Numbered from the stretch's first letter, positions 20,428 to 36,594 are shown. The stretch: 64,000 nucleotides of DNA from Enterobacter chuandaensis (GCF_003594915.1 NZ_QZCS01000015.1:1-64000); one strand, 5' to 3'. Notes: generated by a model not told the origin, from the sequence alone. Translations and numbers: made by a program.

Positions 20428-21507
20428 TCAGTTAATTTCGAAATCCAGATCCAGGTCGTCCTCATTTTCTTCGACCTGTTTTGCATTCTTGCGGGCAATA
20501 CGCTTCAGCACGTTGACGCTGATTGCCGTTACCACTGCGCCCACCGCAACCGCCGCGATATAGCCGAGCTTGCCGTCCACCACCGGAAGCACGATCAACC
20601 CGCCCCAGCCGGCATAACATTGCGCGCCCATCACGGCAGCTGTCACTGCGCCACACGCGGAACCCAGCATGATGGAAGGGATCACGCGCAGAGGGTCAGC
20701 AGCGGCAAACGGAATTGCCCCTTCGGTGACGCCCACACAGCCCATCACCACCGCCGCTTTCCCCGCCTCACGCTCTTCATCGGAAAAATTCTTGCGACCA
20801 ACCAACGTTGCCAGACCTAACCCCAGCGGCGGCACGCAAATAGCCACGGCGGCAATCGCAACGACGGTATAGACGCCCTGCGCAACGCAAATCAGCATGA
20901 AGGCATACGCCACTTTGTTAACCGGGCCGCCCATATCGAACGCCAGCATGAGACCGAGAATGATGGCGAGTACCACGATGCTGCCCTGCTGCATGCCTTG
21001 CAGCCACTGAGTGAGACCGGTGGTCAGCGCGCCAACAGGCTCGCCAAGCCCCCACATCATGACGCCCGCGGTAATAAAGGTGCCGATAATCGGGATGATG
21101 AAGATAGGCATGACGGAGCGCAGTACTTTCGGGACCGGCAGTTTTTTCAGGTACCAGACGATAATCCCACCGAAAATCCCGGCGATAATCGCGCCAAAGA
21201 ACCCCGCACCGAAGCTGTTGCCCACCCAGGCGGCAATGGCACAGGGAGCCAGCGCCGCACGTTCTGCAATTGAGTAGCCAATGTAAGCGGCCAGGAACGG
21301 CACCATCAACGTTAAACCCGCTACACCGATATCAAAGAGCTTTTTCAGATTGGGATCGGTTGCGGCATCCGGTACCGCGCCTTTGCCATATAGCATGACC
21401 GAAACCGCCAGCAGAATGCCGCCCGAGACCACGAACGGGATCATGTGCGACACCCCGGTCATCAGATGCTGCCGCGTGTTCTTGAGAATATGCACCAACG
21501 CTTTCAT
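20428..21507 (-). CDS. frwC: PTS fructose-like EIIC permease FrwC
   Basis: Inner-membrane sugar-translocating subunit with 359 residues and about eight to ten hydrophobic segments. The family motif GEPVGALTTGLTQWLQG and a glycine-rich DMGGPVNKVAY loop mark the fructose EIIC family, and the acidic tail EDDLDLDFEIN is like E. coli. The start at MKALVHILKNTRQHL matches family length; the longer frame adds 13 residues. It is the first gene of the frwCB-pflDC-frwD operon, divergent from ptsA. The sugar is not known. Confidence 0.94.
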   Translation of the reverse strand: MKALVHILKNTRQHLMTGVSHMIPFVVSGGILLAVSVMLYGKGAVPDAATDPNLKKLFDIGVAGLTLMVPFLAAYIGYSIAERAALAPCAIAAWVGNSFGAGFFGAIIAGIFGGIIVWYLKKLPVPKVLRSVMPIFIIPIIGTFITAGVMMWGLGEPVGALTTGLTQWLQGMQQGSIVVLAIILGLMLAFDMGGPVNKVAYAFMLICVAQGVYTVVAIAAVAICVPPLGLGLATLVGRKNFSDEEREAGKAAVVMGCVGVTEGAIPFAAADPLRVIPSIMLGSACGAVTAAVMGAQCYAGWGGLIVLPVVDGKLGYIAAVAVGAVVTAISVNVLKRIARKNAKQVEENEDDLDLDFEIN

Positions 21508-21808
21508 ATGTCGCTCCAGGCCAAAACCATAAAGATGTTGTGGCAAACAATAGGCAATCAGAAAGACGGCGGACAGGAGACAAAAAGGCCATTTACTGGA
21601 TTTTTGTAATGTCGAAATAAAAATGCGATCCGCCTCGACATTTCACACCGGCGATGCATTACGCAAAACGTCACAACCTGTGAGTGAAATCTCACTTTTA
21701 GCGTCACATTACATTTGTCCAGTTTTTGGCAGTTTTGTCACATGGCGCGCTTCATCCTCACGCTCGTATGCTGTTTCGCATCATTGACGATTGGTTTCAG
21801 GAGTGTGT
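21508..21808. other. Divergent control region frwC / ptsA
   Basis: A 301-bp gene-free stretch between the two divergent operons. It is A/T-rich in its middle and holds several isolated TGTGA/TCACA half-sites (21671, 21679, 21704, 21738), but no full CRP consensus that I would defend. Promoters for both operons must lie here. I see no ORF or repeat in it. Confidence 0.5.
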
Positions 21809-24310
21809 ATGGCTCTGGTAGTGGAATTTACCTGTGAATTGCCCAACGGCGTTCACGCGCGTCCGGCAAGTCATGTGGAAACGCTGTGCAATACGTTTGT
21901 CTCGCAAATCGAGTGGCATAACCTGCGTACGGATCGTAAAGGCGATGCTAAAAGCGCACTGGCATTGATTGGTACCGATACGCTGGCGGGCGATCCCTGC
22001 CGTCTGGCGATCTGCGGTGAAGACGAGCAGCATGCCCATCAGCGGCTGGAACAGTGGCTGAGAGAGGAGTTCCCGCATTGCGACGCACCGCTTGAAGGCG
22101 TTATCAGCACGGAGCTGGAGCCCTTACCAGAATCACTGACACGCCTGAACCCGACGCTTTTTCGCGCCACTCCGGTATGCAGCGGCAGTGGGCAGGGCAT
22201 CCTGACGGTACTGGCCTCGCTGGATCTCAACGTCCTGACCGATTTACCCGACGCACAAAGCGTGGAAGCTGAGCAATCGGCGCTGGATACCGGTCTGACG
22301 CTGCTGGTCAAACACATTGAGCTGCACGCGCTGGAGGGCGACAGCACCGCCAGCGCCATTCTTGAAGCCCATCGCTCGCTGGCTACGGATACCTCACTGC
22401 GCCAGCACCTGCTGTCCGGGGTCAGCCGGGGCTTAAGCTGCGCCCAGGCCATCATCGCCACGGCGAACCATTTCTGCGATACGTTCTCTCGTTCCAGCAG
22501 CGCGTATTTGCAGGAACGTGTGCTGGACGTGCGCGACGTCTGCTATCAGCTTTTACAGCATATTTACGGTGAAACGCGTTTCCCGTCTCCGGGGCAGCTG
22601 ACGCAGCCGAGCGTTTGCCTTGCTGACGACCTTACTCCCGGCCAGTTCCTGGAACTGGATAAAACCATGCTCAAAGGGCTGCTGTTAAAAAGCGGCGGAA
22701 CCACCTCGCACACCGTGATACTCGCACGCTCCTTCAATATTCCCACTCTGGTCGGCATCGACAGTGAGAGCCTGCTGCAGTGGCGCAATACACCCGTCTT
22801 TGTCGACGGCAATGCCGGTGCGGCCGTAGTCAATGCCAGCGATGCGGTGATGCGCTACTATCAACAAGAAGCGCGGGTACAACAGGCGATACGCGAGCAG
22901 CAGCGCATCTGGCTCGATCGTGAAGCCAGAACCGCCGACGGTCTGCGTATAGAAATTGCCGCGAACATCGCCCACGCGGTGGAAGCCCAGGGGGCATTTG
23001 GCAACGGCGCCGAGGGCGTGGGCCTGTTCCGCACTGAAATGCTTTATATGGACCGCACCAGCGCGCCCGGCGAAAACGAGTTGTACAACATTTTCTGTCA
23101 GGCACTGGAGAGCGCAAACGGGCGGAGCATTATTGTGCGCACCATGGATATTGGCGGCGATAAGCCGGTGGAGTATCTGAATATTCCGGCAGAGAACAAT
23201 CCGTTCCTTGGATACCGCGCCGTGCGCATATATGAAGAGTATTCAACGCTTTTCACCACCCAGCTTCGGGCGATCCTGCGCGCCTCGGCTCACGGCAACC
23301 TGAAGATCATGATCCCAATGATCTCCTCAATGGAAGAGATCCTGTGGGTGAAAGAAAAACTCGCCGAAGCGAAACAACAGCTTCGCAATGAACATATTCC
23401 TTTTGATGAGAAAATCCCGCTCGGCATTATGCTGGAAGTGCCTTCGGTGATGTTCATCATCGATCAGTGCTGCGAAGAGATTGATTTCTTTAGCATTGGC
23501 AGCAATGACCTGACGCAGTATCTGCTGGCCGTCGACCGCGACAACGCCAAAGTCACACGCCATTACAACAGCCTGAACCCGGCGTTCCTGCGCGCGCTGG
23601 ATTACGCGGTGCAGGCCGTGCATCGCCAGGGGAAATGGATTGGCCTCTGCGGTGAACTGGGCGCGAAAGGGTCAGTACTGCCGCTACTGGTAGGTCTTGG
23701 GCTGGACGAGTTAAGCATGGGCTCGCCTGCCATTCCCGCCACCAAAGCACGCCTGGCGCAGCTTGATAGCCGCGCCTGTCGCCAGCTGCTGAACCAGGCC
23801 ATGGCGTGTCGCACATCGCTCGAAGTGGAGCACCTGCTCGCCCAGTTCCGCATGAATCAGCAGGATACGCCGCTGGTAACGCCACGCTGTATCTCTCTGG
23901 ATAACGACTGGAACAGCAAAGAAGAGGTCATGAAAGGGATGACCGATAACCTGCTGCTCGCCGGGCGTAGCCGCTATCCGCGCAAGCTGGAAGCCGATCT
24001 GTGGGCCCGCGAGGCCGTCTTCTCCACCGGGCTGGGTTTTGGTTTCGCCATTCCACACAGCAAATCAGAGCATATCGAGCAATCCACCATTAGCGTTGCA
24101 CGCCTGAAATCTTCGGTCATGTGGGGCGATGAGGAGGCACAGTACATCATCATGCTGACGCTAAACAAACACGCCGCCGGCGACCAGCATATGCGTATTT
24201 TCTCCCGCCTGGCACGTCGCATCATGCATGACGATTTTCGTAGCGCGCTGGTTCACGCCAGCTCCGAAGAGGCTATCGCCTCCCTGTTAGAACACGAGTT
24301 AGAACTTTAA
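21809..24310 (+). CDS. ptsA: Multiphosphoryl transfer protein PtsA (FrwA; HPr-EI-EIIA fusion)
   Basis: A three-domain PTS fusion of 833 residues. The HPr-like domain (about 1-90) has His16 in GVHARPAS. The enzyme I domain (about 120-680) has the active His in [13 protein letters not shown] and the PEP-binding GSNDLTQY. The EIIA-Fru domain (about 690-833) has [10 protein letters not shown]. It carries phosphate from PEP to FrwB/FrwD. The start ATG at 21809 follows GGAG; an upstream in-frame ATG would add six residues. It leads the operon with fsaB and gldA (gaps of 14 and 12 bp). Confidence 0.95.
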   Translation: MALVVEFTCELPNGVHARPASHVETLCNTFVSQIEWHNLRTDRKGDAKSALALIGTDTLAGDPCRLAICGEDEQHAHQRLEQWLREEFPHCDAPLEGVISTELEPLPESLTRLNPTLFRATPVCSGSGQGILTVLASLDLNVLTDLPDAQSVEAEQSALDTGLTLLVKHIELHALEGDSTASAILEAHRSLATDTSLRQHLLSGVSRGLSCAQAIIATANHFCDTFSRSSSAYLQERVLDVRDVCYQLLQHIYGETRFPSPGQLTQPSVCLADDLTPGQFLELDKTMLKGLLLKSGGTTSHTVILARSFNIPTLVGIDSESLLQWRNTPVFVDGNAGAAVVNASDAVMRYYQQEARVQQAIREQQRIWLDREARTADGLRIEIAANIAHAVEAQGAFGNGAEGVGLFRTEMLYMDRTSAPGENELYNIFCQALESANGRSIIVRTMDIGGDKPVEYLNIPAENNPFLGYRAVRIYEEYSTLFTTQLRAILRASAHGNLKIMIPMISSMEEILWVKEKLAEAKQQLRNEHIPFDEKIPLGIMLEVPSVMFIIDQCCEEIDFFSIGSNDLTQYLLAVDRDNAKVTRHYNSLNPAFLRALDYAVQAVHRQGKWIGLCGELGAKGSVLPLLVGLGLDELSMGSPAIPATKARLAQLDSRACRQLLNQAMACRTSLEVEHLLAQFRMNQQDTPLVTPRCISLDNDWNSKEEVMKGMTDNLLLAGRSRYPRKLEADLWAREAVFSTGLGFGFAIPHSKSEHIEQSTISVARLKSSVMWGDEEAQYIIMLTLNKHAAGDQHMRIFSRLARRIMHDDFRSALVHASSEEAIASLLEHELEL

Positions 24311-24324
24311 TACGAGGAAGAGTA

Positions 24325-24987
24325 ATGGAACTGTACCTGGATACCGCGAACGTGGCAGAAGTGGAACGTCTTGCGCGCGTCTTCCCCATTGCGGGCGTCA
24401 CCACCAACCCAAGCATCATTGCCGCCAGCCGTGAATCCATCTGGGATGTGCTGCCGCGCCTGCAAAAAGCCATCGGGCCGGACGGCACGCTGTTTGCCCA
24501 GACCATGAGTCGGGATGCAGAAGGCATGGTGGCGGAGGCCAAACGCCTGAGCAATGCCATTCCGGACATCGTGGTGAAAATCCCGGTGACGGCTCAGGGG
24601 CTTATCGCGATTAAAGCACTGAAAAAAGAAGGCATTACCACGCTGGGCACCGCCGTTTACAGCGCCGCGCAGGGTTTACTGGCCGCGCTGGCAGGCGCGA
24701 AATATGTCGCGCCGTACGTCAACCGCGTCGACGCGCAGGGCGGCGACGGTATTCGCATGGTGCAGGAGCTGCAATCCCTGCTTGAACTGCACGCCCCGGA
24801 GAGCATGGTGCTGGCCGCCAGCTTTAAAACCCCGCGTCAGGCGCTGGACTGCCTGCTTGCCGGGTGCGAGGCGATCACGCTTCCCTTAGACGTAGCGCAA
24901 CAAATGCTCGGCACGCCAGCGGTAGAGTCAGCCATAGAGAAGTTCGAGCAGGACTGGAAAAACGCGTTTGGTAACCTCAACCTCTAA
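24325..24987 (+). CDS. fsaB: Fructose-6-phosphate aldolase FsaB (TalC)
   Basis: Class I aldolase of the small transaldolase family that interconverts fructose 6-phosphate with dihydroxyacetone and glyceraldehyde 3-phosphate. At 220 residues it equals the E. coli protein. The Schiff-base lysine is Lys85 in VVKIPVT. It lies between ptsA and gldA; the product dihydroxyacetone is a substrate for the neighbouring GldA, making a coherent C3 branch. Confidence 0.96.
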   Translation: MELYLDTANVAEVERLARVFPIAGVTTNPSIIAASRESIWDVLPRLQKAIGPDGTLFAQTMSRDAEGMVAEAKRLSNAIPDIVVKIPVTAQGLIAIKALKKEGITTLGTAVYSAAQGLLAALAGAKYVAPYVNRVDAQGGDGIRMVQELQSLLELHAPESMVLAASFKTPRQALDCLLAGCEAITLPLDVAQQMLGTPAVESAIEKFEQDWKNAFGNLNL

Positions 24988-24999
24988 GGGAGAAATGTT

Positions 25000-26103
25000 A
25001 TGGACCGTATTATTCAATCGCCAGGGAAATACATCCAGGGCGCTGATGTGCTCACCCGTCTCGGCGACTACCTGAAGCCGGTGGCAAATCGCTGGCTGGT
25101 TGTGGGCGATAAATTTGTGCTGGGTTTTGCCGAAGAAACTCTGCGTCAGAGTTTTAAACAAGCCGAACTGCATGCCGAAATCGCGCCGTTTGGCGGCGAA
25201 TGTTCGCAAATTGAAATCGATCGCCTGAAAAAGCTGGCCGATAGTGCCGACTGCCTCGCGGTGCTGGGTATCGGCGGCGGTAAAACGCTGGATACCGCCA
25301 AAGCGCTGGCCCACTTTATGGACGTGCCGGTCGCCATTGCACCAACAATTGCCTCCACCGATGCACCGTGTAGCGCCCTCTCCGTGATTTACACCGACAG
25401 CGGCGAGTTCGACCGCTATCTGATGCTGCCACACAACCCGAACATGGTTATCGTCGACACCAAAGTGGTGGCGGGTGCGCCGGCACGTCTGCTGGCCGCC
25501 GGGATTGGCGATGCGCTGGCAACCTGGTTTGAAGCACGCGCCTGCTCGCGCAGCGGTGCCACCACCATGGCGGGCGGCAAGTGCACGCAGGCGGCGTTAG
25601 CGCTGGCGGAACTGTGCTACAACACGCTGGTTGAAGAGGGTGAGAAGGCGATGCTCGCAGCGGAACAGCACGTGGTGACGCCTGCTCTGGAACGCATTAT
25701 CGAAGCCAACACTTATCTGAGCGGCGTGGGCTTTGAAAGCGGCGGGCTGGCGGCGGCTCACGCCATTCACAACGGCATGACGGCGGTGCCGGATGCGCAT
25801 CACTTCTACCACGGTGAAAAAGTGGCATTCGGTACGCTGACGCAGCTGGTGCTGGAAAATGCACCGGTTGAGGAGATCGAAACCGTCGCGGCGCTTTGCC
25901 ACAGCGTTGGTCTGCCAATCACGCTGGCACAGCTGAATATCAAAGAGGATATTCCGGCCAAAATGCGTCTGATCGCGGAAGCCTCCTGCGCCGAAGGGGA
26001 AACCATTCACAACATGCCGGGCGGCGTGACGCCGGATCAGGTCTATGCGGCGCTGCTGGTCGCTGACCAGTATGGGCAACGCTTCCTGCAGGAATGGGAG
26101 TAA
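25000..26103 (+). CDS. gldA: Glycerol dehydrogenase GldA
   Basis: NAD-dependent, zinc-containing dehydrogenase that interconverts glycerol and dihydroxyacetone. There are 367 residues of the iron-containing alcohol dehydrogenase fold. The NAD loop is [13 protein letters not shown] near residue 90, and metal ligands are expected at the Asp of [12 protein letters not shown], the His of AAHAIHNG and the His of [11 protein letters not shown]. It is the last gene of ptsA-fsaB-gldA and is followed by a strong terminator. Confidence 0.97.
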   Translation: MDRIIQSPGKYIQGADVLTRLGDYLKPVANRWLVVGDKFVLGFAEETLRQSFKQAELHAEIAPFGGECSQIEIDRLKKLADSADCLAVLGIGGGKTLDTAKALAHFMDVPVAIAPTIASTDAPCSALSVIYTDSGEFDRYLMLPHNPNMVIVDTKVVAGAPARLLAAGIGDALATWFEARACSRSGATTMAGGKCTQAALALAELCYNTLVEEGEKAMLAAEQHVVTPALERIIEANTYLSGVGFESGGLAAAHAIHNGMTAVPDAHHFYHGEKVAFGTLTQLVLENAPVEEIETVAALCHSVGLPITLAQLNIKEDIPAKMRLIAEASCAEGETIHNMPGGVTPDQVYAALLVADQYGQRFLQEWE

Positions 26104-26111
26104 ATAGGGTG

Positions 26112-26144
26112 AATAAAAATCCCCGCATCAGCGGGGATTTTTTT
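26112..26144. terminator. Bidirectional terminator between gldA and katG
   Basis: Hairpin AATCCCCGC / GCGGGGATT with an A run on the left and seven T on the right, so it can end both gldA (plus) and katG (minus). A REP follows immediately. Confidence 0.9.
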
Positions 26145-26147
26145 GCC

Positions 26148-26180
26148 CGTAGGCCGGATAAGCGTTAGCGCCACCCGGCA
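26148..26180. repeat. REP element between gldA and katG
   Basis: CGTAGGCCGGATAAGCGTTA...CGCCACCCGGCA palindrome, adjacent to the shared terminator. Confidence 0.85.
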
Positions 26181-26186
26181 CAATGG

Positions 26187-28394
<2,208 letters not shown>

Positions 28395-28479
28395 TTACGA
28401 TATACACCACTAGCAATAAGATATAGTTGAATTAATCCACAGATTCGATAGTTAATACCTTTTAACTTTTTATCTGATT

Positions 28480-28508
28480 AAAAAGCCCTCACTTTGTGAG
28501 GGCTTTTT
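28480..28508 (-). terminator. Intrinsic terminator of metF
   Basis: Hairpin AGCCCTCAC (28484-28492) / GTGAGGGCT (28496-28504) flanked by A and T runs, just past the metF stop. Confidence 0.9.
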
Positions 28509-28513
28509 GCTGA

Positions 28514-29404
<891 letters not shown>

Positions 29405-29451
29405 TTACCTCTATCTTTCGCGTGTCGTTGTCTGTTTTGTCGTGAACTTCT

Positions 29452-29475
29452 ATACGTTTAGACGTCCAGATGTAA
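29452..29475. promoter_or_regulatory. MetJ operator (three tandem met boxes) of metF
   Basis: Consecutive octamers ATACGTTT, AGACGTCC and AGATGTAA follow the AGACGTCT met-box consensus in one register, about 50 bp upstream of the metF start. Confidence 0.85.
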
Positions 29476-29573
29476 AAATGACGGAAAAGCGGCGTGACGT
29501 CAACAGAAATAATCACATTAACGGTGAGGTTTGCTCAGGAAAGATGAAGAGAGTTCATGATGGGATGAGGAGG

Positions 29574-29622
29574 CCCCTCACCCCGGCCCTCTCCCCTTTG
29601 GGGAGAGGGTTAGGGTGAGGGG
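29574..29622. repeat. Long GC-rich palindrome (boxC-like) copy B
   Basis: CCCCTCACCCCGGCCCTCTC and its imperfect complement around a CCTTTGG centre, between the metF promoter and the metL stop codon. Confidence 0.75.
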
Positions 29623-29628
29623 GAGAGA

Positions 29629-32061
29629 TTACAGCAGCTTAGCCAGACGGTTAATATCAGACTGGATCGCCCCGGCGGTGACGTCGCGCCCCGCGCCCGG
29701 ACCGCGGATCACCAGCGGGTTATCGCGGTACCAGCGGCTTTCAATGGCGAAGACGTTATCGCACGGCAGCAGCGCCGCCAGCGGATGGTCAGGACGTACC
29801 GCCTCGACACCCACGCGCGCCTTACCGTTCGCCTCGAAACGCGCCACGTAGCGTAGCACCAGCCCCATCTCGTTTGCCGCTTCCAGACGCTGCACCATCT
29901 GATCATTCAGCTCGTCGCCGTTTTCAAAGAAGTGATCAACGGACCCTTCCTCGCAGCCCGCAGGCACCAGCGACTCGACGCGTACGGAATCCGGCTCGAT
30001 GTCATAACCGGCTTCGCGCGCCAGGATCACCAGCTTGCGCATCACGTCTTTACCGGAGAGGTCAACGCGCGGATCGGGCTCGGTTAAGCCCTGCTGCCAC
30101 GCCTGATCCACCAGGTCGGTGAACGGTACGGTACCGTCAAACTGCAGGAACAGCCAGGAGAGCGTGCCGGAGAAGATACCGCTCAGCGCCAGAATGCTGT
30201 CGCCGCTTTCAATCAGGTCGCGCACGGTGTGGTTTACCGGCAGGCCCGCACCAACGGTGGCGTTATAGAGCCAGTGGCGACCCGTTTTTTCAAACGCGTC
30301 GTGGATCTGACGGTATTTATCGGTGCTGCTCGCCCCCGCCAGCTTGTTGGCGCTGATGACGTGGAAACCGTGGCTGGCGAAATCCAGATACTGATCGGCA
30401 AGCTGTTCGCTGGCGGTGACGTCCAGCACGACCAGATCGTCATACGGGTGCGCGCGCATCCACAGGAACAGCGACTCTTCATCCTGCTCGACCGCTTCAT
30501 CGTTGAAGAAGGCCAGCGCCCGACTGGCGTCCAGCCCTTCGTAGTTCAGCAGGCTGCGGCGGCTGTCCACCACGCCCGCAAGAATAAATTCAAACCCAGT
30601 ACGCGCCGAAAGCGTCACCTGCTCACGAGCAAACAGCTCCAGCCAGCGGGAACCGATGTTGCCTTTACCAAACAGCACCAGGCCGATACGTTTTTCCGCG
30701 CGGAACAGCGAGGTGTGCAGACCCTGAATCAGGCTTTCGGTTGGGCCTTTACGCAGTACGGCGACCAGGCTGATACCCTCTTCCGACTGCCAGGTGAACT
30801 CAACCGGCTGGCCTTTCAGCTGCTGCCAGAAGCGGTGGCAGTGGAGCGGGTTACGGGTGACGCCCGCGCCCACCATCGCCACCAGCGCCAGACCCTGACG
30901 CAGGCGAAGCTCGCCCGGCAGGCCCGCTTCATCGAGAATTTTCAGCGCGCTGTCCGCCACTTCAGCGGTATAGCAGAACTGCAGTAGCTGACGATCATTG
31001 TGAACGCCAACGGCCAGCGGACGCACCTGGGCGCGTTTCAGGATCGTGTCGATATCTTTATGCGCCAGTCTGAAGTCCTGACCCGCAGGAACCTGGAACT
31101 CAATCAGGCAGATGTCGTCGTGGCTGGTGACAATACGCGCGCCCGTGCCGGATGCCAGCACGCGCTCGATGCGGGTGGAACCCTGGTCCGGCGTGTAGCT
31201 ACAGCGCAGCTGCAGGTCGATATCGCTGCCGGAAACCGGCTGCAGCGTGCGGGCGTGCAGCACCGGTGCCGCCAGACGCGCCAGCTCGCTGGCTTCGTCG
31301 AGACGCAGCAGCGGCAGAAGGCAGGCATCTTTCACCTTACGCGGGTCCGCGCTGTAGACACCGGCCACGTCGCTCCAGATGGTGACGCGGGATACGCCCG
31401 CCAGGGCACCAATTTGCGTAGCCGAGTAGTCCGAGCCGTTACGGCCCAGCAGCACGGTTTCGCCCGCATTGCTACGGCTGATAAAGCCGGTGACGACGAT
31501 ACGTTTACCGGGGTGCTGCACCAGCAGTTGTTGCAGCAGCGGATAGGACAACCCTTCGTCCACCTGCGGCTGCGCGGCACGTTCGGCACGCAGGAAATCA
31601 CGCGCGTCGAGCCAGGCCGCGTCCACACCGAGATGTTGCAGCACGGCGGCCATCAGGCGCGCGGACCACACTTCACCATGGCCCACCACTTCGGCATAGA
31701 CCGCGTCGGTAATGCCGCTGTCCAGCAGGGCGGCCAGACGCTCAAGGTCATGCGTGAAGGCGCTGATCAGCCCGTCCGCCACGTCCGCAGGCAGCAGGCC
31801 GGCAATCAGCTCGCTCTGGTAACGACGCAGTGACTGTTGCACCTGATGCGCAGAAAGGCGATCGGTCTGGCTCAGTTTCAGCCAGCTGATCAACTGGTTG
31901 GTGGTGCTGCCCGCCGCCGAGACAACCATCATGTCACCCGGCTGTGAATACTCGGTCATGATCCCTGCAACGCGCAGGTAACACTTCACATCAGCAAGAC
32001 TACTACCACCAAACTTGTGCAGCTGACGACCCTTCGCCCCTGCCTGCGCTATCACACTCAT
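29629..32061 (-). CDS. metL: Bifunctional aspartokinase II / homoserine dehydrogenase II MetL
   Basis: Performs the first and third steps from aspartate to homoserine for methionine. There are 810 residues. The aspartokinase domain (about 1-250) has KFGGSSLAD and the LLGRNGSDYSA loop, followed by ACT-like regulatory sequence (about 310-450) and the homoserine dehydrogenase domain (about 460-810) with NAD motif LFGKGNIGSRWL and the GLTEPDPRVDLSGKDV signature. It follows metB with a 2-bp gap, forming the metBL operon repressed by MetJ. Confidence 0.97.
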   Translation of the reverse strand: MSVIAQAGAKGRQLHKFGGSSLADVKCYLRVAGIMTEYSQPGDMMVVSAAGSTTNQLISWLKLSQTDRLSAHQVQQSLRRYQSELIAGLLPADVADGLISAFTHDLERLAALLDSGITDAVYAEVVGHGEVWSARLMAAVLQHLGVDAAWLDARDFLRAERAAQPQVDEGLSYPLLQQLLVQHPGKRIVVTGFISRSNAGETVLLGRNGSDYSATQIGALAGVSRVTIWSDVAGVYSADPRKVKDACLLPLLRLDEASELARLAAPVLHARTLQPVSGSDIDLQLRCSYTPDQGSTRIERVLASGTGARIVTSHDDICLIEFQVPAGQDFRLAHKDIDTILKRAQVRPLAVGVHNDRQLLQFCYTAEVADSALKILDEAGLPGELRLRQGLALVAMVGAGVTRNPLHCHRFWQQLKGQPVEFTWQSEEGISLVAVLRKGPTESLIQGLHTSLFRAEKRIGLVLFGKGNIGSRWLELFAREQVTLSARTGFEFILAGVVDSRRSLLNYEGLDASRALAFFNDEAVEQDEESLFLWMRAHPYDDLVVLDVTASEQLADQYLDFASHGFHVISANKLAGASSTDKYRQIHDAFEKTGRHWLYNATVGAGLPVNHTVRDLIESGDSILALSGIFSGTLSWLFLQFDGTVPFTDLVDQAWQQGLTEPDPRVDLSGKDVMRKLVILAREAGYDIEPDSVRVESLVPAGCEEGSVDHFFENGDELNDQMVQRLEAANEMGLVLRYVARFEANGKARVGVEAVRPDHPLAALLPCDNVFAIESRWYRDNPLVIRGPGAGRDVTAGAIQSDINRLAKLL

Positions 32062-32063
32062 GA

Positions 32064-33224
32064 TTACCCCTTGGCTGCGACCCGGAAGCCATTTTCCAGA
32101 TCGGCAATTAAATCTTCAGAATCTTCAATACCGGTCGAGATACGCAGCAGCGTCTCGGAAATGCCGGCGGCGGCACGTGCTTCCGGTGCCATACCTGCGT
32201 GCGTCATGGTTGCGGCGTGGGAGATCAAGCTTTCAACCCCACCTAATGATTCCGCCAGCGTAAACAATGACAGCCCGCTCAGGAAGCGACGCAGCGTTTG
32301 CTCGTCACCGTCCAGTTCAAAACTTAACATCGCGCCAAATCCTTTCTGCTGACGCGCGGCAATCTCGTGCCCCTGATTTTCCGGCAGCGACGGGTGATAA
32401 AGCTTCTTCACCAGCGGCTGGGTTTTCAGGAAATCGACAATCGCCTGGGCATTACGCTGCGCTACTTCCATACGCGGCGACAGCGTGCGGATGCCGCGCA
32501 ACAGCAGATAGCTGTCGAACGCGCCCGCGGTGACGCCAATGTTATTGGCCCACCATGCCAGTTCCGTGACAACGTCGGGATCTTTAGCAATCACCACGCC
32601 CGCCACCACGTCAGAATGGCCGTTCAGATATTTAGTACATGAATGCAATACCAGATCCGCACCCAGTGCTAACGGGTTCTGAAGGGCCGGACTGAGGAAG
32701 GTATTATCCACTACACTTATCGCTCCCGCATCCCTTGCGAGCTGACAAATTTTCGCAATGTCGACAACGCGCAACAATGGGTTGCTTGGACTTTCCACCA
32801 GAACCAGCTTCGGCTTCTCGGCCAGCGCCTGTTTTAGCGCCTGCTCGTCGTTTTGGTCGACAAACAGCACGCGGTAGCAGCCGCGCTTTGCCAGGCTGTC
32901 AAACAGACGGTAGCTGCCGCCGTAGCAGTCGTGCGGCGCAACCAGCAGATCGCCCGGTTTCAGGAATACCGTCGTCACCAGGTGGATGGCAGACATGCCC
33001 GTATTGGTTAATACTGCCCCTGCGCCCCCTTCCAGCTCCGCCAGCGCACGCTGGGTCACGTCACGCGTAGGGTTGCCACGACGCGAGTAGTCATGCGCGC
33101 GGGGTTCATTAAATCCGGTGAAATTGTAAGTACTGGAAAGATGAATCGGCGGGACAACGCAGCCGTACTGCTCGTCATCGTTCAATCCGCTACGCACTGC
33201 GATGGTGGCCTGTTTACGCGTCAT
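32064..33224 (-). CDS. metB: Cystathionine gamma-synthase MetB
   Basis: PLP enzyme joining O-succinylhomoserine and cysteine to cystathionine. There are 386 residues. The PLP lysine is Lys198 in LHSCTKYLNGHSD, with the cofactor-binding SRRGNPTRD near residue 47. It is the first gene of metBL, divergent from metJ across an operator region with several met boxes. Confidence 0.97.
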   Translation of the reverse strand: MTRKQATIAVRSGLNDDEQYGCVVPPIHLSSTYNFTGFNEPRAHDYSRRGNPTRDVTQRALAELEGGAGAVLTNTGMSAIHLVTTVFLKPGDLLVAPHDCYGGSYRLFDSLAKRGCYRVLFVDQNDEQALKQALAEKPKLVLVESPSNPLLRVVDIAKICQLARDAGAISVVDNTFLSPALQNPLALGADLVLHSCTKYLNGHSDVVAGVVIAKDPDVVTELAWWANNIGVTAGAFDSYLLLRGIRTLSPRMEVAQRNAQAIVDFLKTQPLVKKLYHPSLPENQGHEIAARQQKGFGAMLSFELDGDEQTLRRFLSGLSLFTLAESLGGVESLISHAATMTHAGMAPEARAAAGISETLLRISTGIEDSEDLIADLENGFRVAAKG

Positions 33225-33277
33225 GGTGAGGGCTTCCTGGCGAATAAGGTGAAATGTCAGGCACCAGAGTAAACATT

Positions 33278-33317
33278 GATGATATGGACGTCAATACATC
33301 TGGACATCTAAACTTCT
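33278..33317. promoter_or_regulatory. MetJ operator between metB and metJ
   Basis: Five in-register octamers GATGATAT, GGACGTCA, ATACATCT, GGACATCT and AAACTTCT. The central three fit the met-box consensus well. The array covers the metB promoter side of the divergent metJ-metBL region. Confidence 0.88.
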
Positions 33318-33500
33318 TTGCGTATAGATTGAGCAATGCGCAAATAGCCGTTAAAATTATATGCTTTAGGACACGCTGCAGCGGCAATATCCGTGCCACG
33401 GTATCGTCTCTACGGTAAACTATGCAGGTTTGCGGTTCAAAATCGGTGGTTACAGGTTTTGCACCTTTAGATTAATGACTGAGAGGATTAAAGGTATCTC

Positions 33501-33818
33501 ATGGCTGAATGGAGCGGCGAATATATCAGCCCATACGCTGAGCACGGTAAGAAGAGTGAGCAAGTAAAGAAAATTACGGTTTCCATTCCTCTGAAGGTGT
33601 TGAAGATCCTCACCGATGAACGTACGCGTCGTCAGGTGAACAACCTGCGTCACGCAACCAACAGTGAACTGCTTTGCGAAGCGTTTCTGCATGCGTTTAC
33701 CGGCCAACCGTTGCCGAACGATGACGATCTGCGCAAAGAGCGCAGTGACGAAATCCCGGAAGAGGCGAAGGTGATCATGCGTGAACTGGGTATTGACCCG
33801 GAGACGTGGGAATACTGA
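33501..33818 (+). CDS. metJ: Methionine repressor MetJ
   Basis: Ribbon-helix-helix repressor that uses S-adenosylmethionine as corepressor and binds tandem met boxes. There are 105 residues, the standard length. The DNA-contacting beta strand [13 protein letters not shown] (about residues 23-35) and the SAM-site helices ([20 protein letters not shown]) are intact. It is divergent from metBL and ends at a bidirectional terminator shared with rpmE. Confidence 0.98.
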   Translation: MAEWSGEYISPYAEHGKKSEQVKKITVSIPLKVLKILTDERTRRQVNNLRHATNSELLCEAFLHAFTGQPLPNDDDLRKERSDEIPEEAKVIMRELGIDPETWEY

Positions 33819-33827
33819 GTTGCGGAT

Positions 33828-33857
33828 ACAAAAAAGGCACCTTGCGGTGCCTTTTTT
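33828..33857. terminator. Bidirectional terminator metJ / rpmE
   Basis: AGGCACC (33835-33841) / GGTGCCT (33846-33852) hairpin with an A run on the left and T run on the right, between convergent genes. Confidence 0.9.
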
Positions 33858-33866
33858 TCGGGAAAC

Positions 33867-34079
33867 TTATTTAGCGCCCGGGATGCTGAAACGCTTGTTG
33901 AAGCGGTCAACACGGCCACCGGTTGCAACATCACGCTGCTTACCAGTGTAGAACGGGTGGCATTTGCCGCACACGTCCAGGTTCAGATCGTGACCCACGG
34001 TGGAGCGGATCTGGATAGAGTTACCGCAAGAGCAGTTTGCAGTAATCATTTCGTATTTCGGGTGAATATCTTTTTTCAT
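33867..34079 (-). CDS. rpmE: 50S ribosomal protein L31 (zinc-binding form)
   Basis: A 70-residue ribosomal protein. Cysteines 16, 18, 37 and 40 (NCSCG and DVCGKCHP) form the zinc site of the C+ type L31. The conserved end [11 protein letters not shown] is present. It is divergent from priA and convergent with metJ, as in E. coli. Confidence 0.98.
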   Translation of the reverse strand: MKKDIHPKYEMITANCSCGNSIQIRSTVGHDLNLDVCGKCHPFYTGKQRDVATGGRVDRFNKRFSIPGAK

Positions 34080-34150
34080 GGGAGAACCTCAGTTAAGGCC
34101 GCGTCGCTCTTCCAGCCCTAACGCCAGACACCACGCGATGTTGAATGTAA

Positions 34151-36475
<2,325 letters not shown>

Positions 36476-36594
36476 AGACGGATCGAAAAATTTAACGCGC
36501 CTCACACTTTTTATGAAAATTCTGTAACCGATTCCATTAACTATCTGTAAAAATGGTGATGTCCGCAGTTCGGTGTTCAGGCGAGGAGAAGACG

